Source: an uncultured Bacteroidia bacterium
GTDB lineage: Bacteria > Bacteroidota > Bacteroidia > NS11-12g > UBA9320
Direction of reading: 5' to 3'
Length of the DNA stretch: 64,000 bases
NCBI GenBank assembly: GCA_943787465.1
Contig: CALSMN010000004.1
Span: 62,001 to 126,000 of the forward strand
Part shown: positions 1 to 9,462 of the stretch, piece after piece
How the letters are laid out: each line of letters starts with the position of its first letter
Position numbering within the stretch: the stretch's first letter is position 1
Notes under the pieces: model-generated
Seen by the model: the letters and a program-made list of their open reading frames with translations, nothing else
Database searches by the model: none
What the model was told of the DNA's origin: nothing
Made by a program: the position numbers and the translations under genes

Positions 1-709
1 CATCTAACATATCGATATGTTTTTGAATGATGGATATATCCCCTCTCTTAGCTGGTCCGGTTTGCCAATTTTTTGGTTTATCATATTTTAATCGGTTAGC
101 CGTTTCATTTATGATTGGTAATAGGTAATTAAAATCTAATGATTGATTTTGTAGATACTCATCTGCAATAGTGTACATCAAATTTGTGAAATTATTTGCA
201 AATACAGCTGCCAAATGATACTTCTCACGCTCTTCTGAACTTACTTCTTTCACCACATTAGAAATAGAGTCGGCAAGATTAGATAGCGCATCCAAGTTAC
301 GCAACGAATTGGCCTCTATAAACAATGGGAGCGAATTAAAATTAATAATTTCTTCCTTTCGTAGGCTCTGTAATGGGTATAATACACCATAATTTTTAGC
401 ATATTTTGACAGAATATCCATAGAAACTGGTCCTGCAGAATGACAAACAATGGAAGATATATCTGGTGGAATATTTTCTAAAACGGAATAATAGGCTTCA
501 TCATTTACACCAATGATTACAAAATCTGCATGATCATCTAATTTGGCGATATCGGTTCCATAATAAGCTCCAAATTGACTGGCCAATAATTTTGCATGAT
601 CTTCGCGGGAACTGATGATTTGTAAAATCGTATGTCCTGCTTTATCCATGGCATGGGCTAAATTTGAAGCTACATTACCACTACCTATAAAAGCAATTTT
701 ATATCCCAC
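1..709 (-). CDS. Rossmann-fold/DUF2520 NADP-binding protein (3' end cut off)
   Basis: Reading the minus strand from a GTG at 709 gives an N-terminal dinucleotide-binding motif (IAFIGSGNVASNLA), then VCHSAGP and YPLQS, which are typical of the F420/NADP-oxidoreductase-like family with a C-terminal DUF2520 domain. About 236 residues are visible and the frame runs off the window edge, so it is partial. The GTG overlaps the last codons of ccmF (stop at 699-701), which argues for translational coupling and for this start. The substrate is unknown. The family resembles pyrroline-5-carboxylate and ketopantoate reductases. Its place as the last gene of a cytochrome c maturation unit does not by itself show a role in that pathway. 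Confidence 0.75.
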   Translation of the reverse strand, partial: MGYKIAFIGSGNVASNLAHAMDKAGHTILQIISSREDHAKLLASQFGAYYGTDIAKLDDHADFVIIGVNDEAYYSVLENIPPDISSIVCHSAGPVSMDILSKYAKNYGVLYPLQSLRKEEIINFNSLPLFIEANSLRNLDALSNLADSISNVVKEVSSEEREKYHLAAVFANNFTNLMYTIADEYLQNQSLDFNYLLPIINETANRLKYDKPKNWQTGPAKRGDISIIQKHIDMLD

Positions 710-3200
710 GTTTATACTCTATTCGATGCCAAGTGGCTATTCCAAATCCTAATACCATAAGTATCGTTCCTAACCACAGCAAATTTATATATGGGAAAAC
801 AATACCTTTCATTACAATAAATTGCGGCTGAGGAGTAGTTTCTGCAATCTCCAGAACCGCCGTTGGCTCCTCAGAATCTGAAGGTCTAATTTCAAAACCA
901 AAACGTAATCCAGCTTCAGCATTCTCATCTCGAATACTAAAATAGGTATTCTCATTAATCCCAAAAATAGGAGCAGATTTGAGTATTTTATTTCCTTGCT
1001 TGATGGTCAGTAATGCTCTAGCCAAAGTTGTATTTTTCAGTCCAATAGACTTCCCATCACTTTTTTCTACGCCCTCAAAAATTACTAAGCCATTATTTGT
1101 TTGAATACTATCCCCTTTCACAATAGGATACTCTTTGACATTTTCCCATGCTATACTATCTGTATTGGGTTTGGGTAAAGATGTAATATGGGTATATACA
1201 TCATATGTCAAATAATGCCGTGTATCTGGATTCGGTAATATCCCTCCCATTTCTTCATTAATTTGTGTATTGGGTAATAAGGTGAAAGATTCTTCGCCAT
1301 CAATGGATTCATAGTTAACTTTAAAATAGATATCATCGCCATCAATGCTATCGCCCTGATAAGTCACCATATAATCACCCAAACGTGTAGGTTCGTCTTT
1401 GATTAAAAGCATATTCTCCCGACGAGCTTTTTCATCAAAATTGCCCATTTGACCACTAAAATCAGCAGTAATCACTTGTTTCTTGGCACTAGACACTAAA
1501 ATTCCCAACAACATCAATCCAAAACCCATATGAGCGATAGATGACCCAGATAGCTTGATAGATCGTACATATAGGATAATATAAGCCATATTCCCAACCA
1601 AGGCGTAGAAACCTGCCAACATGAATATAATATACATTGGATTAGAAATCTCAAAGAGAAAAATGCCACCAATTGTGAGGGCTACCGATAGAAAAAGAGT
1701 GATCAAAATTTCTTTGAAAAGTTTTGCTAAATCCGGCGTGTTCTTGTATCTAAAAAATTGTGTCACAGCCATCAGCAACGCAATGACAATGGCAATGGGC
1801 ATTTGATACATATTATAATACCCAATCACATCCTCGGGAGGCACGAGACTTGTACCAAAAATTTTATTAAAAACAGGTTTTGACGTTCCAACTAATACTT
1901 GAATAGCTGATAAAACTAACATCAGTGAACCGATAAACATCCAAAATTCTCTGCCCGATACATTATCCTCACTAGCGTGGTTAGCAATATTCTTGTTAAG
2001 ATTTAAAACAAACCAAATAATACCCAGAATCGATAAAATCAATAATGGATAAAAACTAATCTTGGTGTAAAAAGGTAAGGCAAGCACTAATAAACTAACA
2101 GGCAAAATCATATACCAACGTTTAGACATACTTGGCGTGACAGCGATAATGGGCAGCCAAATAAATAATACAACAAACTGCATGAGTTGTCCAGCTAAAC
2201 CTAAATCGGTAAAAGAATGCACGGAAGTTTCTCCTAGCACACCACTGCGGGTAAGAAAACTGGCATACAATACCATAATATATGTGGAAATAACTAAGGT
2301 ATAAGCAGCTATAGTAGACCCATTGGTCGCCTTCTTAATAAGCATTAAATGTATACCAGAGATGAGAAGTAACCAGGGTACTAAAGATGCATTTTCTACT
2401 GGATCCCAAGCCCAATAACCTCCAAAACTTAATGATTCATAGGCCCAAAACCCTCCCATAATAATTCCAGCTCCGAGAACCATACCTCCGGCTAACGCCC
2501 AAGGCAAGGCGGGCTTGATCCAACCTCTATAATCATTTTGAAAAAGTGATGTTACGGCAAAAGCAAATGGGACAATTGTTAAAGCAAATCCCAGGAACAA
2601 CGTAGGTGGATGAATAACCATCCAATAATTTTGAAGTAACGGATTCAAACCCGTACCATCAACTATTCTTTCTAGATAATTAGGCAAACTAAAAATAGGT
2701 GCCTGAAGTTTATCTCTAAGCAATTCGAAAGGACTGCTGCCCAGGGTGTAGACATCTAAAATATTAATTCCTAAGATCATAGCAGTCAATACTACTTGAC
2801 TTAAAGCTAAAATAGCCAATACCCCTCGCTCCCATCGTTTTGCAGTAAAAATAAGCACAATACCTAGTAGGGCATTCCATACCATCCAGAGCAGAAAGCT
2901 ACCTTCTTGTCCTTCCCAAAAACAGGAAACCATATACCGAAGAGGTAATGAATTACTGCTATGCTCATAGGCATATGCATATTCATAATAGTGCCCTTGA
3001 ATAATTACAAAAAGGGTTGAAAATATTCCAATTACCGAAGCCGCATGAATACTAAAAAATAACCTGCCAAGGAAATTGTTTGATGAAATTCTAGTATAGA
3101 AAATAGCACTGAGAAGAGCTGTTACGAAGGAAATAACCACAAACGTGTGACCCAGATTCCCTAAAAATAAATTTTCGCCTAAGTAAGTTATTTCTTGCAT
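699..3200 (-). CDS. ccmF: Cytochrome c haem lyase subunit CcmF
   Basis: An 833-residue polytopic membrane protein of the CcmF/CcsA haem-handling family, which attaches haem to apocytochrome c outside the inner membrane. Visible signatures: WEGQEGS at residues 95-101, a conserved His in VIHPP (about 196), the tryptophan-rich haem-binding segment GGYWAWDPVEN at 260-270, and SVHSF and AHMGFG further on. A large soluble periplasmic loop (about residues 590-800) precedes the last membrane helix. It starts 6 bp after ccmE ends and overlaps the DUF2520 gene downstream. Length is near the upper end for the family. The assignment is firm; partner specificity is inferred from the neighbouring ccmC, ccmD and ccmE. 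Confidence 0.95.
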   Translation of the reverse strand: MQEITYLGENLFLGNLGHTFVVISFVTALLSAIFYTRISSNNFLGRLFFSIHAASVIGIFSTLFVIIQGHYYEYAYAYEHSSNSLPLRYMVSCFWEGQEGSFLLWMVWNALLGIVLIFTAKRWERGVLAILALSQVVLTAMILGINILDVYTLGSSPFELLRDKLQAPIFSLPNYLERIVDGTGLNPLLQNYWMVIHPPTLFLGFALTIVPFAFAVTSLFQNDYRGWIKPALPWALAGGMVLGAGIIMGGFWAYESLSFGGYWAWDPVENASLVPWLLLISGIHLMLIKKATNGSTIAAYTLVISTYIMVLYASFLTRSGVLGETSVHSFTDLGLAGQLMQFVVLFIWLPIIAVTPSMSKRWYMILPVSLLVLALPFYTKISFYPLLILSILGIIWFVLNLNKNIANHASEDNVSGREFWMFIGSLMLVLSAIQVLVGTSKPVFNKIFGTSLVPPEDVIGYYNMYQMPIAIVIALLMAVTQFFRYKNTPDLAKLFKEILITLFLSVALTIGGIFLFEISNPMYIIFMLAGFYALVGNMAYIILYVRSIKLSGSSIAHMGFGLMLLGILVSSAKKQVITADFSGQMGNFDEKARRENMLLIKDEPTRLGDYMVTYQGDSIDGDDIYFKVNYESIDGEESFTLLPNTQINEEMGGILPNPDTRHYLTYDVYTHITSLPKPNTDSIAWENVKEYPIVKGDSIQTNNGLVIFEGVEKSDGKSIGLKNTTLARALLTIKQGNKILKSAPIFGINENTYFSIRDENAEAGLRFGFEIRPSDSEEPTAVLEIAETTPQPQFIVMKGIVFPYINLLWLGTILMVLGFGIATWHRIEYKRGI

Positions 3201-3206
3201 GGTATA

Positions 3207-3608
3207 CTAGTAAGACGATTGCGCAGTTTTATTGTTTTGCTCGTCCTTATATTTAGATGGACATTTAGGCATCACTTTCGAAGCTCTAAATACATCCCCA
3301 TCTGATTTACCATACATATTGACCGTTTCGGCACGCTCAAAGTCTTGTTGTTTTGGCTCTAAAGATACCACTTTCCGAATATTCCCCGCTTTATCTTTTA
3401 TAAAAAAACTAAAGTAATTAGGATCAATTTGGGGATTATACTCCATTGGCATATCCTTCATTAAAAACCCAGTAATATGAAAAGTTTCTTTCGGATTATC
3501 GTCTGCTTCTTCAAAAGTAGCGCTCTTTTCAGCTCCAGCATAAGTTGTCATAATTCCAGCTATAGCTACAGCAAGAATCACTAATAGAATGATAACTTTA
3601 GGCTTCAT
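3207..3608 (-). CDS. ccmE: Haem chaperone CcmE, cysteine-type (CxxxY)
   Basis: 133 residues: one N-terminal membrane anchor (about 5-23) followed by a small beta-barrel domain, the size and layout of CcmE, which carries haem from CcmC to CcmF in the periplasm. In E. coli the haem is bound covalently by a His in an HxxxY motif. Here the aligned motif is Cys116-Pro-Ser-Lys-Tyr120, that is CxxxY. Cys-type CcmE is known from archaea and some sulphate reducers. Its start overlaps ccmD by 11 bp and its stop lies 6 bp before ccmF. Identity rests on architecture, the C-terminal motif and operon position. Confidence 0.85.
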   Translation of the reverse strand: MKPKVIILLVILAVAIAGIMTTYAGAEKSATFEEADDNPKETFHITGFLMKDMPMEYNPQIDPNYFSFFIKDKAGNIRKVVSLEPKQQDFERAETVNMYGKSDGDVFRASKVMPKCPSKYKDEQNNKTAQSSY

Positions 3609-3798
3609 TTTTTTCTTTTTCTATTTTTGAAATTTTTTTGTCCAAACGGAATAAGTATGCTGCCAGTATGCAAAAAATAATAACTAGAACAGCAACCACC
3701 ACATAAAACTTACCCTCTTGATAAAAGAATTCATCTAGATTTGTCTGAGCCATGGCCTCATGCCCCATTAAAAAAAATATCCAACTATAATTCCTCAT
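3598..3798 (-). CDS. ccmD: CcmD-like small membrane protein
   Basis: 66 residues with a weak N-terminal hydrophobic stretch, one clear membrane helix (about 31-51) and a charged, lysine-rich C-terminus (KKISKIEKEKNEA). This is the shape of CcmD, which in other bacteria helps release holo-CcmE from the CcmABC complex. Sequence conservation in this family is low, so the call depends on length, topology and position: it overlaps ccmC by 14 bp and ccmE by 11 bp. Confidence 0.65.
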   Translation of the reverse strand: MRNYSWIFFLMGHEAMAQTNLDEFFYQEGKFYVVVAVLVIIFCILAAYLFRLDKKISKIEKEKNEA

Positions 3799-4453
3799 TT
3801 TTTCTAGTTATTTCAGTTATTCTAAATTTTAGCGTTCCAATCCATACTCCCAATAATATCCAACCAATACTAGCGATATAAAACACCTTTCTGAGATTAT
3901 TATCTAAGTCTAATGAACTAAAACCAATAGTATCCCCACTCGCAGGATGTAGACTTGTTTCAGCCATGCGTGGATATATAATGATTAAAACAATATAGAT
4001 TGGAAACGCGAACAAATTATATACAGATGTAATTTTGGCACGCTGTACATCCTCTTCAATACTGTTCCTTAAAATATAATAGGCCAGATATATCAGCATT
4101 CCGATAGCAGCTCCGTTAAGCTTCGCATCTTCAATCCACCACGTGCCCCAAGTAAATCTTGCCCAAAAAGAACCTGTTAGGAGCCCCATCAGACCAAAAA
4201 GCAAACTCACCTTTACAAAACTACTCGATAAACTATCGTACTTGAAATTCCCTTTGGATAAAAACCGAATACTATACACATAGGATACCGAAAGTAATAT
4301 TATCATAGAAAACCACATTGGTACATGGAAATGAAGATTTCGTATAGTTTTAGCTAAAATACCTATGTCATCTGGTGCAGGCATAAAAAAACCACCTATG
4401 ATTGCATATACAATACATAAAATTGCCGTTATTTTCCACCAATATTTAGTCAT
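3785..4453 (-). CDS. ccmC: Haem handling protein CcmC
   Basis: 222 residues, about six membrane helices. It carries the tryptophan motif WGTWW (102-106, continuing to EDAKL), flanking His41/His43 in NLHFHVPMW and His169 in SLHPASGD, which match the haem-ligand histidines of CcmC. CcmC loads haem onto CcmE. It heads the local unit ccmC-D-E-F-DUF2520, with a TAACTTTG element just upstream. The usual partners CcmA and CcmB are not adjacent: ccmB lies at 11865-12530 and no ccmA is in the window. Confidence 0.93.
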   Translation of the reverse strand: MTKYWWKITAILCIVYAIIGGFFMPAPDDIGILAKTIRNLHFHVPMWFSMIILLSVSYVYSIRFLSKGNFKYDSLSSSFVKVSLLFGLMGLLTGSFWARFTWGTWWIEDAKLNGAAIGMLIYLAYYILRNSIEEDVQRAKITSVYNLFAFPIYIVLIIIYPRMAETSLHPASGDTIGFSSLDLDNNLRKVFYIASIGWILLGVWIGTLKFRITEITRKNEEL

Positions 4454-4463
4454 AATTCAAATG

Positions 4464-4471
4464 CAAAGTTA
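4464..4471 (-). promoter_or_regulatory. Putative -7 element for ccmC operon
   Basis: Minus strand reads TAACTTTG, matching the Bacteroidota -7 consensus TAnnTTTG, 10 bases before the ccmC start codon at 4453. It lies in the 70-bp gap after the preceding same-strand gene. Confidence 0.6.
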
Positions 4472-4523
4472 GCTTAATTATACCAAATGGATGGGTATCA
4501 TGCTGTATAAAAAGTTTAATTCT

Positions 4524-4733
4524 TTAATCAAATTTACCATCCTTTTTTTTCTGAATAAACTGCTTTCGTCGAAGCATAAAATAGCGAAAAAATGCAAACA
4601 TCATTAACCCAGAGAAAAGATACACCGTATTCATATCTGGATTGGGAGAGGTAAAACTTGTGTATGCCTCAATAAAACAAATTGCTCCAACAACCATCCA
4701 AATTATCTGTAATACTCGTGATAAATTCTTCAT
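4524..4733 (-). CDS. Small two-helix membrane protein, unknown function
   Basis: 69 residues with two hydrophobic segments (about 7-24 and 38-52) and a basic tail (RRKQFIQKKKDGK), so probably both ends face the cytoplasm. It begins 7 bp after lptC and ends 70 bp before ccmC, so it is likely the last gene of the birA-lptC unit. I do not recognise a named family. Codon use and tight spacing support that it is real. Confidence 0.6.
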   Translation of the reverse strand: MKNLSRVLQIIWMVVGAICFIEAYTSFTSPNPDMNTVYLFSGLMMFAFFRYFMLRRKQFIQKKKDGKFD

Positions 4734-4740
4734 ATTCTAT

Positions 4741-5322
4741 TTATTTGCTATCATTCAAATCCTCTTTTAAGTATATCACTCCTGTAACACGGGTGAATTT
4801 ATAGTTTAAGAAATCTTCGTCACTTTCAAATCCCTCTGCATTAATTATTTTTTCATCTCTTACTTTTACGCTTACTGATTTATTTGATGTGACTCGTCTT
4901 TTTTTCTTGTGCCATATCAGTTCATCGGTTTTTATTTCTTCATCGTTTCGATTTAAAACACAAACACTATCGCGTATTTCAATTCGATCTTCCTTCTCAA
5001 AATGAGTAGCATTTTTTGATGTCAATACACTTGTTGTATCTCCAATATTATCATAAAATATCGCACTTACACCTTGACTCATCTCTAATTTTGGATTACT
5101 CTCATCGGGATATCTTTTCAATATTTCAACCCGAATGGTAGCTCTTAATTGAGCAGAATCGGTATAACTTATGATCACATTTCTGGCTTCTTCAACACTT
5201 ATACTGTCTATATTTTTGCTAATTTGAGAGAGTTCTTCAACGGAAAGGTTAGGGTTGCAACCCAACAAAAAAGCGACAATCATGATGATTATCGCTTTAA
5301 GAATATTTACGTTATTTTTCAT
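4741..5322 (-). CDS. lptC: LptC-like LPS export lipoprotein
   Basis: About 193 residues from the ATG at 5322 (an upstream ATG at 5331 adds MIC only). A signal peptide ends in a lipobox with Cys22 (FLLGC), so the protein should be lipid-anchored. The body is beta-rich with repeated short strands (ATHFEKEDRIEIRDSVCVLN, then TDELIWHKKKRRVTSN), the pattern of the OstA/LptC jelly-roll that passes lipopolysaccharide from LptBFG toward LptA. Bacteroidota LptC is commonly found just after a TPR protein, as here. No lptA, B, F or G is in the window. Confidence 0.8.
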   Translation of the reverse strand: MKNNVNILKAIIIMIVAFLLGCNPNLSVEELSQISKNIDSISVEEARNVIISYTDSAQLRATIRVEILKRYPDESNPKLEMSQGVSAIFYDNIGDTTSVLTSKNATHFEKEDRIEIRDSVCVLNRNDEEIKTDELIWHKKKRRVTSNKSVSVKVRDEKIINAEGFESDEDFLNYKFTRVTGVIYLKEDLNDSK

Positions 5323-5331
5323 GCAGATCAC

Positions 5332-6741
5332 TTATCTGCTGATTGTTCTTACGGTTGTTGATTCTCCAATCCAGCATTCTACTGTGTAGCTATCCCCATC
5401 TTTAATATTTTTAAAGAATGCGTCCTCTTTACCAGGGAAGTATTCAGAGTATTTTTTAATCTTTGAATTTGCTTCGCTAGCTACGGAAGCATCCACGCTC
5501 TTTGCTTTAATATATTTATCCACCGCTACCAAGTATACTCCACCTCTACCTAAATCTCCTGAACTGCAATTGTTAGCACTTGCAGCGTATGCATCTCCAA
5601 TAAGGATGTATGCCTCTCCACTATTCCCTTTAATCGCTAAAGCCTTTCTGGCATATGAACGAGTTGAAGAAAATTTACCATTGTTTTTAGCTGTTTTAGC
5701 TAATTTTATCCAAATGTCATATTTCTCATCTTCTGATGAAGATAATTCAACTGCTTTTTCGTAATAATTAGAAGCTTTTGCATCATCGTCTTTTTTACCA
5801 AAGGCTTTAGCTAGAGAAATAGCTGCTTCTGCAGAAGGCTCCAAGTTAAATAATGCTTCAGCACATTGGAGGTAAAAAGTTTCACCTTCACAACCACCTC
5901 TATCTAGAAGCTTAACCGTTGAAGATAACCATGAAATATTCATTTTATTTTCTTCAAAATAGGGCTTTTTAAGGTCTGTCAATTGATCACAATCTAGGTA
6001 TGGCTTCAACATTCCTATAATCGCATTCTGAGTTTTTATCCACTTTAAACCTATCATTGAATCCTTCTGAGAAAGACCAGTTGCAGTATATTTTGCAATA
6101 TTAGCATCCACAATTGGAGATACTTGATCCAGAATCAGAAATAAACTATCTAAAGTTAGTTTATTTTTCTTAAATTCTTTAACACCAGCATAAATGTAAT
6201 CCAAGGGTACATCATGTTTTGTTTGGTCACCTTGAAGGCGAATAGATTCATCAAACATCATTAATGCTTTGTTCCGATTTTTAGGTTGCAACTTAGCCAT
6301 ATCATCTGCCCATTTTCCTTTGACATACCCTTCGTTCCCAAAAAAAGAAATTCGCATCTGATGACACAATAATAGCGTATCAACTAACCCATTAAACCTA
6401 GGTTTGTATGCCTCATCACGGATTACTTGTTTGATAATATAAGGACCCGAAAATGTAATTCTCTTTTGAATACATGGAGCATTCTCAAATAAATATTTCC
6501 AATATGGAAAAGATCCTATGTAGTTTTTTTCTTGGTAGTATTGATTGAATAGAGATAATTTTCGAGCTGTCTCTGCACTATCCACACCCCACTTATTTTC
6601 ACAAGGTGAATTTGTTTCTGAATCCTCGTCATCCTCTCCTTCATCTTGTGCAAGAATAGCTGTAGAAAAAAATGAGAAAAAAGCAATTAATAAGTACGTT
6701 ACCAATTTAATGTTTAGCGATATTTTCTTTTTGTAAACCAT
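5332..6741 (-). CDS. Secreted tetratricopeptide-repeat protein
   Basis: 469 residues with an N-terminal signal peptide (cleavage after AILA, about residue 31), an acidic stretch (DEGEDDEDSET), and tetratricopeptide-like helical repeats, clearest around 285-400 (PSAEAAISLAKAFGKKDDD, then YDIWIKLAKTAKNNGKF and SGEAYILIGDAYAAS). Probably a periplasmic or outer-membrane-associated scaffold. Its first 28 bp overlap the end of the upstream outer-membrane gene and lptC follows after 9 bp, so a role in envelope assembly is a reasonable inference. No catalytic motif is visible. Confidence 0.8.
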   Translation of the reverse strand: MVYKKKISLNIKLVTYLLIAFFSFFSTAILAQDEGEDDEDSETNSPCENKWGVDSAETARKLSLFNQYYQEKNYIGSFPYWKYLFENAPCIQKRITFSGPYIIKQVIRDEAYKPRFNGLVDTLLLCHQMRISFFGNEGYVKGKWADDMAKLQPKNRNKALMMFDESIRLQGDQTKHDVPLDYIYAGVKEFKKNKLTLDSLFLILDQVSPIVDANIAKYTATGLSQKDSMIGLKWIKTQNAIIGMLKPYLDCDQLTDLKKPYFEENKMNISWLSSTVKLLDRGGCEGETFYLQCAEALFNLEPSAEAAISLAKAFGKKDDDAKASNYYEKAVELSSSEDEKYDIWIKLAKTAKNNGKFSSTRSYARKALAIKGNSGEAYILIGDAYAASANNCSSGDLGRGGVYLVAVDKYIKAKSVDASVASEANSKIKKYSEYFPGKEDAFFKNIKDGDSYTVECWIGESTTVRTISR

Positions 6742-8039
6742 TTGTCATTTAAATTTAAACCTATACCAATTTTAAAATAATCTTCTTGAATAAAATCATT
6801 ATTCGACGACCCTCTTTTGATGTACTCTGCCGATAAATTTACTCGACTTACTACAGGTACTTTTTCTTCTTCTAATCGAACAGATTTTATTACGGGTAGA
6901 CCTAATCCAAAACTAATGCCAAACTCTTTGAAGGATTGGTCATTAAAATTATAATATAAATTTTCGTGTCTTAATCCAATGCTATATCTTACCTGTTTAA
7001 AGAAAGCTCTCCTATCTCCAAAATTAGGCGATGGTACAATCCAAAATCCTGCTGAGTATCTTACATTATCATTGTAGCGTGAACCATTCACATTATTTTT
7101 AACACCAGAAAATAAAATTTGTTCAGTTTCCATAGATAGTGCCCATTTCTTGTCTTTGGCTATGGTATAACCAATAGCAAAACTTACTGGCTTATATGCT
7201 GTATCAATCTTGTTATCTTGAAAAATTAAAGTATCGATAGGCACAATATTACCTCTACTAAAAGAGGACCCATAAAAAGTTTCAGCATAACGATAACCGT
7301 CCCCATAAAGTGACGAACCTCCGTGCATAACAGCTCCTATGACATGATCTAAACTGCCTTGAGATTTTGAGCTGTTTTGTATAGAATACTGAACACCTAG
7401 GTCGTAATCAACTCCTGAATATGCAAAGAATGTTTCATCGCTAAAACTATACACCTTGTCCGTGTTAGAGTAAACTCTATATTTTCTAGATTGTATGTTC
7501 CCAAAATTCATATTAAGGTTAGCACCAATACTCAGATTTCTGAGCACATCAAAAGCATATCCAAGATAGAATCGATTAATACCTCCATTGCCTTTATATA
7601 AATTAAAGTACGATGGAGTATCTGAACTAACGGTATTTTTTATCTCATACCCAACATCACTGTATTGATTTACACCAAAACTTACTCCCATTGGTTTGGA
7701 TGTATTTAGTGGAAATGCCATGGCAAAATGGCTAAAATTACCAGAATTTACCTTTGATTCCGAAACTTGATCCGTAATTTTACCATTAGTTAAATTTGCT
7801 CCTGCATTATAGACGGTAAATTTTATTTTAGAATAGCTTGCAGGATTAGAAAACGAAAAGTTATTCCTATCTCTATATGCTACGGATGTTCCGCCAGCTC
7901 CTAAATGTTGAGTAAAACCTCCAGATTTTAACTCTCCTAATCCAAATATACTGTATGGGGAACTTGTACTTGTTTGGGCATCCGCAGTTACTGTTAAAAA
8001 TAAAAGAGGAATGATCCAACCAAAAATTGATTTAAACAT
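6714..8039 (-). CDS. Outer-membrane beta-barrel protein (FadL-like)
   Basis: About 441 residues from the ATG at 8039, chosen because a signal peptide (MFKSIFGWIIPLLFLTVTADAQ) follows at once; the longer frame from 8069 would overlap coaX further. The mature protein begins SPYSIFGLGEL and has alternating strands ending in a basic, aromatic-rich tail, typical of a Bacteroidota outer-membrane barrel related to the FadL/OMPP1 family. It overlaps coaX by 8 bp and the TPR gene by 28 bp. The cargo is unknown. Confidence 0.75.
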   Translation of the reverse strand: MFKSIFGWIIPLLFLTVTADAQTSTSSPYSIFGLGELKSGGFTQHLGAGGTSVAYRDRNNFSFSNPASYSKIKFTVYNAGANLTNGKITDQVSESKVNSGNFSHFAMAFPLNTSKPMGVSFGVNQYSDVGYEIKNTVSSDTPSYFNLYKGNGGINRFYLGYAFDVLRNLSIGANLNMNFGNIQSRKYRVYSNTDKVYSFSDETFFAYSGVDYDLGVQYSIQNSSKSQGSLDHVIGAVMHGGSSLYGDGYRYAETFYGSSFSRGNIVPIDTLIFQDNKIDTAYKPVSFAIGYTIAKDKKWALSMETEQILFSGVKNNVNGSRYNDNVRYSAGFWIVPSPNFGDRRAFFKQVRYSIGLRHENLYYNFNDQSFKEFGISFGLGLPVIKSVRLEEEKVPVVSRVNLSAEYIKRGSSNNDFIQEDYFKIGIGLNLNDKWFTKRKYR

Positions 8040-8724
8040 GATGTTGTATGATATAATTAAGCCCTTCAAGCACTAAATTTGGGTGCGCGAATATCTCATT
8101 TTTAGTTTCTTTATCAAAATCTATCCATTGATTGTCGCAAAAGATAATTTTCAAATCTGGATTAGTCTTCATTAAGTCACCAATATATCCCATTATTTCA
8201 TATTTAATTGAAAGACTAACTCCTATCTGAATCGCTTGCTCTGTGGATTTACCAGGGAAACTTACATTCTCATCATGTTCAACTAAGGGTAATCCGGCTG
8301 TATACTCATGCATCGCTTTGTATCTCATTGAAATTCCCGGAGAAATCATACCCCCTAAAAATCTATCATATCTCAATAAATCCATGGTGAGACATGTACC
8401 CATATCTATTATTAACCAAGTTGATTTAGCATTCAAGGCAAACGCACCGACAGCAGCTGAAATTCGGTCTGAACCTAATGTTTCTGTAGTAATATATTCT
8501 AATTCGATAGGAAGAGATGTTTTGTCTGTTAAATACACTTCTTCGGTTAAAAGTTTTTCAAGTTCAGTATTTCTGCCAGTTTTTGAAACTAGAATACGAA
8601 AATTTTCTGGTTTTATTTTTTTAAAATCATCAGCTGTAAATGGCTTGAAAAATTCAATCAAAACGTCATCCTTGAATATCGCTGCTTTTGTTGTTGTATT
8701 ACCGATGTCAATGCATAAATTCAT
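8032..8724 (-). CDS. coaX: Type III pantothenate kinase
   Basis: About 230 residues. CoaX phosphorylates pantothenate, the first step of coenzyme A synthesis. Motifs: DIGNTTTK near residues 6-13 (phosphate-binding), GSDR at 84-87, IIDMGTCLT at about 105-113, and GGMISPGISMRYKAM, all of the acetate-kinase/Hsp70 fold of type III enzymes. I take the ATG at 8724, which overlaps the birA stop (ATGA); a start at 8733 adds three residues. Pairing with birA is common because both serve cofactor metabolism. Confidence 0.93.
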   Translation of the reverse strand: MNLCIDIGNTTTKAAIFKDDVLIEFFKPFTADDFKKIKPENFRILVSKTGRNTELEKLLTEEVYLTDKTSLPIELEYITTETLGSDRISAAVGAFALNAKSTWLIIDMGTCLTMDLLRYDRFLGGMISPGISMRYKAMHEYTAGLPLVEHDENVSFPGKSTEQAIQIGVSLSIKYEIMGYIGDLMKTNPDLKIIFCDNQWIDFDKETKNEIFAHPNLVLEGLNYIIQHHV

Positions 8725-9437
8725 TTTACCCACTTCACTTTATGATGTTCTAATGCTAGTTTACTATCAGATGAGATAACATTTAATTTCCCATCTAATC
8801 CAATATTATCGATAGTAAATGACCGTATATCGTCACCCACTTCGAAGTTCACTATCTCTCCTTGTTTATATAGAGAAGAATTCATTTGTTGATTCAAATA
8901 GGCATGATCTTCATTCAGGTTTGAATAGAATTCAGTGTAAAGAATTTGCAAAAATTCAATTACGCTTATTGAGTAGCCTAGTTCACGTATTACTGAAGTT
9001 GCTTCGAGTGGTCCAAAATTTTGTTGATTAATATTTACACCTATACCAACAATAGCTGTTTTGATGATTTGGTTGGATACAATATTTTCAATGAGTATAC
9101 CCGCTATCTTTTTATCTGAAATATAAACATCATTTGGCCATTTAACTAAGACATGCTTTACATCAAATCTTATTAATGTATTTACAACGGAAATTATAGC
9201 CGCATTATTTAGATGAGACAATTTTTGAATAGGGCCTATATCTTCAGCTAAAAAACTAGATAATATATTGTCGAACGGTTGACTTTCCCATACTTTAGAT
9301 CGTTGTCCTCTGCCAGCTGTCTGTGCGCCTGCATATACACAGTATGGAGCGCAAATTCCTTTATTCTTAACTAGTTCTTTAAGATAAGAATTAGTGGATG
9401 TAAGCTCATTAACAAATTCTATATTATAGTTACTCAA
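8721..9437 (-). CDS. birA: Biotin--protein ligase (no repressor domain)
   Basis: 238 residues. It activates biotin to biotinyl-AMP and transfers it to the biotin carboxyl carrier protein. The GRGQRSK adenylate-binding loop is at 42-48, KWPNDV at 99-104, and the conserved Lys110 in KKIAGILIE. There is no N-terminal winged helix, so unlike E. coli BirA it should not repress transcription. It is the first gene of a six-gene minus-strand unit. A biotin carboxylase lies at 13014. Confidence 0.93.
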   Translation of the reverse strand: MSNYNIEFVNELTSTNSYLKELVKNKGICAPYCVYAGAQTAGRGQRSKVWESQPFDNILSSFLAEDIGPIQKLSHLNNAAIISVVNTLIRFDVKHVLVKWPNDVYISDKKIAGILIENIVSNQIIKTAIVGIGVNINQQNFGPLEATSVIRELGYSISVIEFLQILYTEFYSNLNEDHAYLNQQMNSSLYKQGEIVNFEVGDDIRSFTIDNIGLDGKLNVISSDSKLALEHHKVKWVK

Positions 9438-9462
9438 AAGACCCCTATTTGAACTATTAAAC

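Noticed and set aside
1621-1806. Plus-strand frame inside ccmF, and similar shadow frames elsewhere
   Set aside because: They lie opposite or out of frame with well-supported genes and have no family signature.
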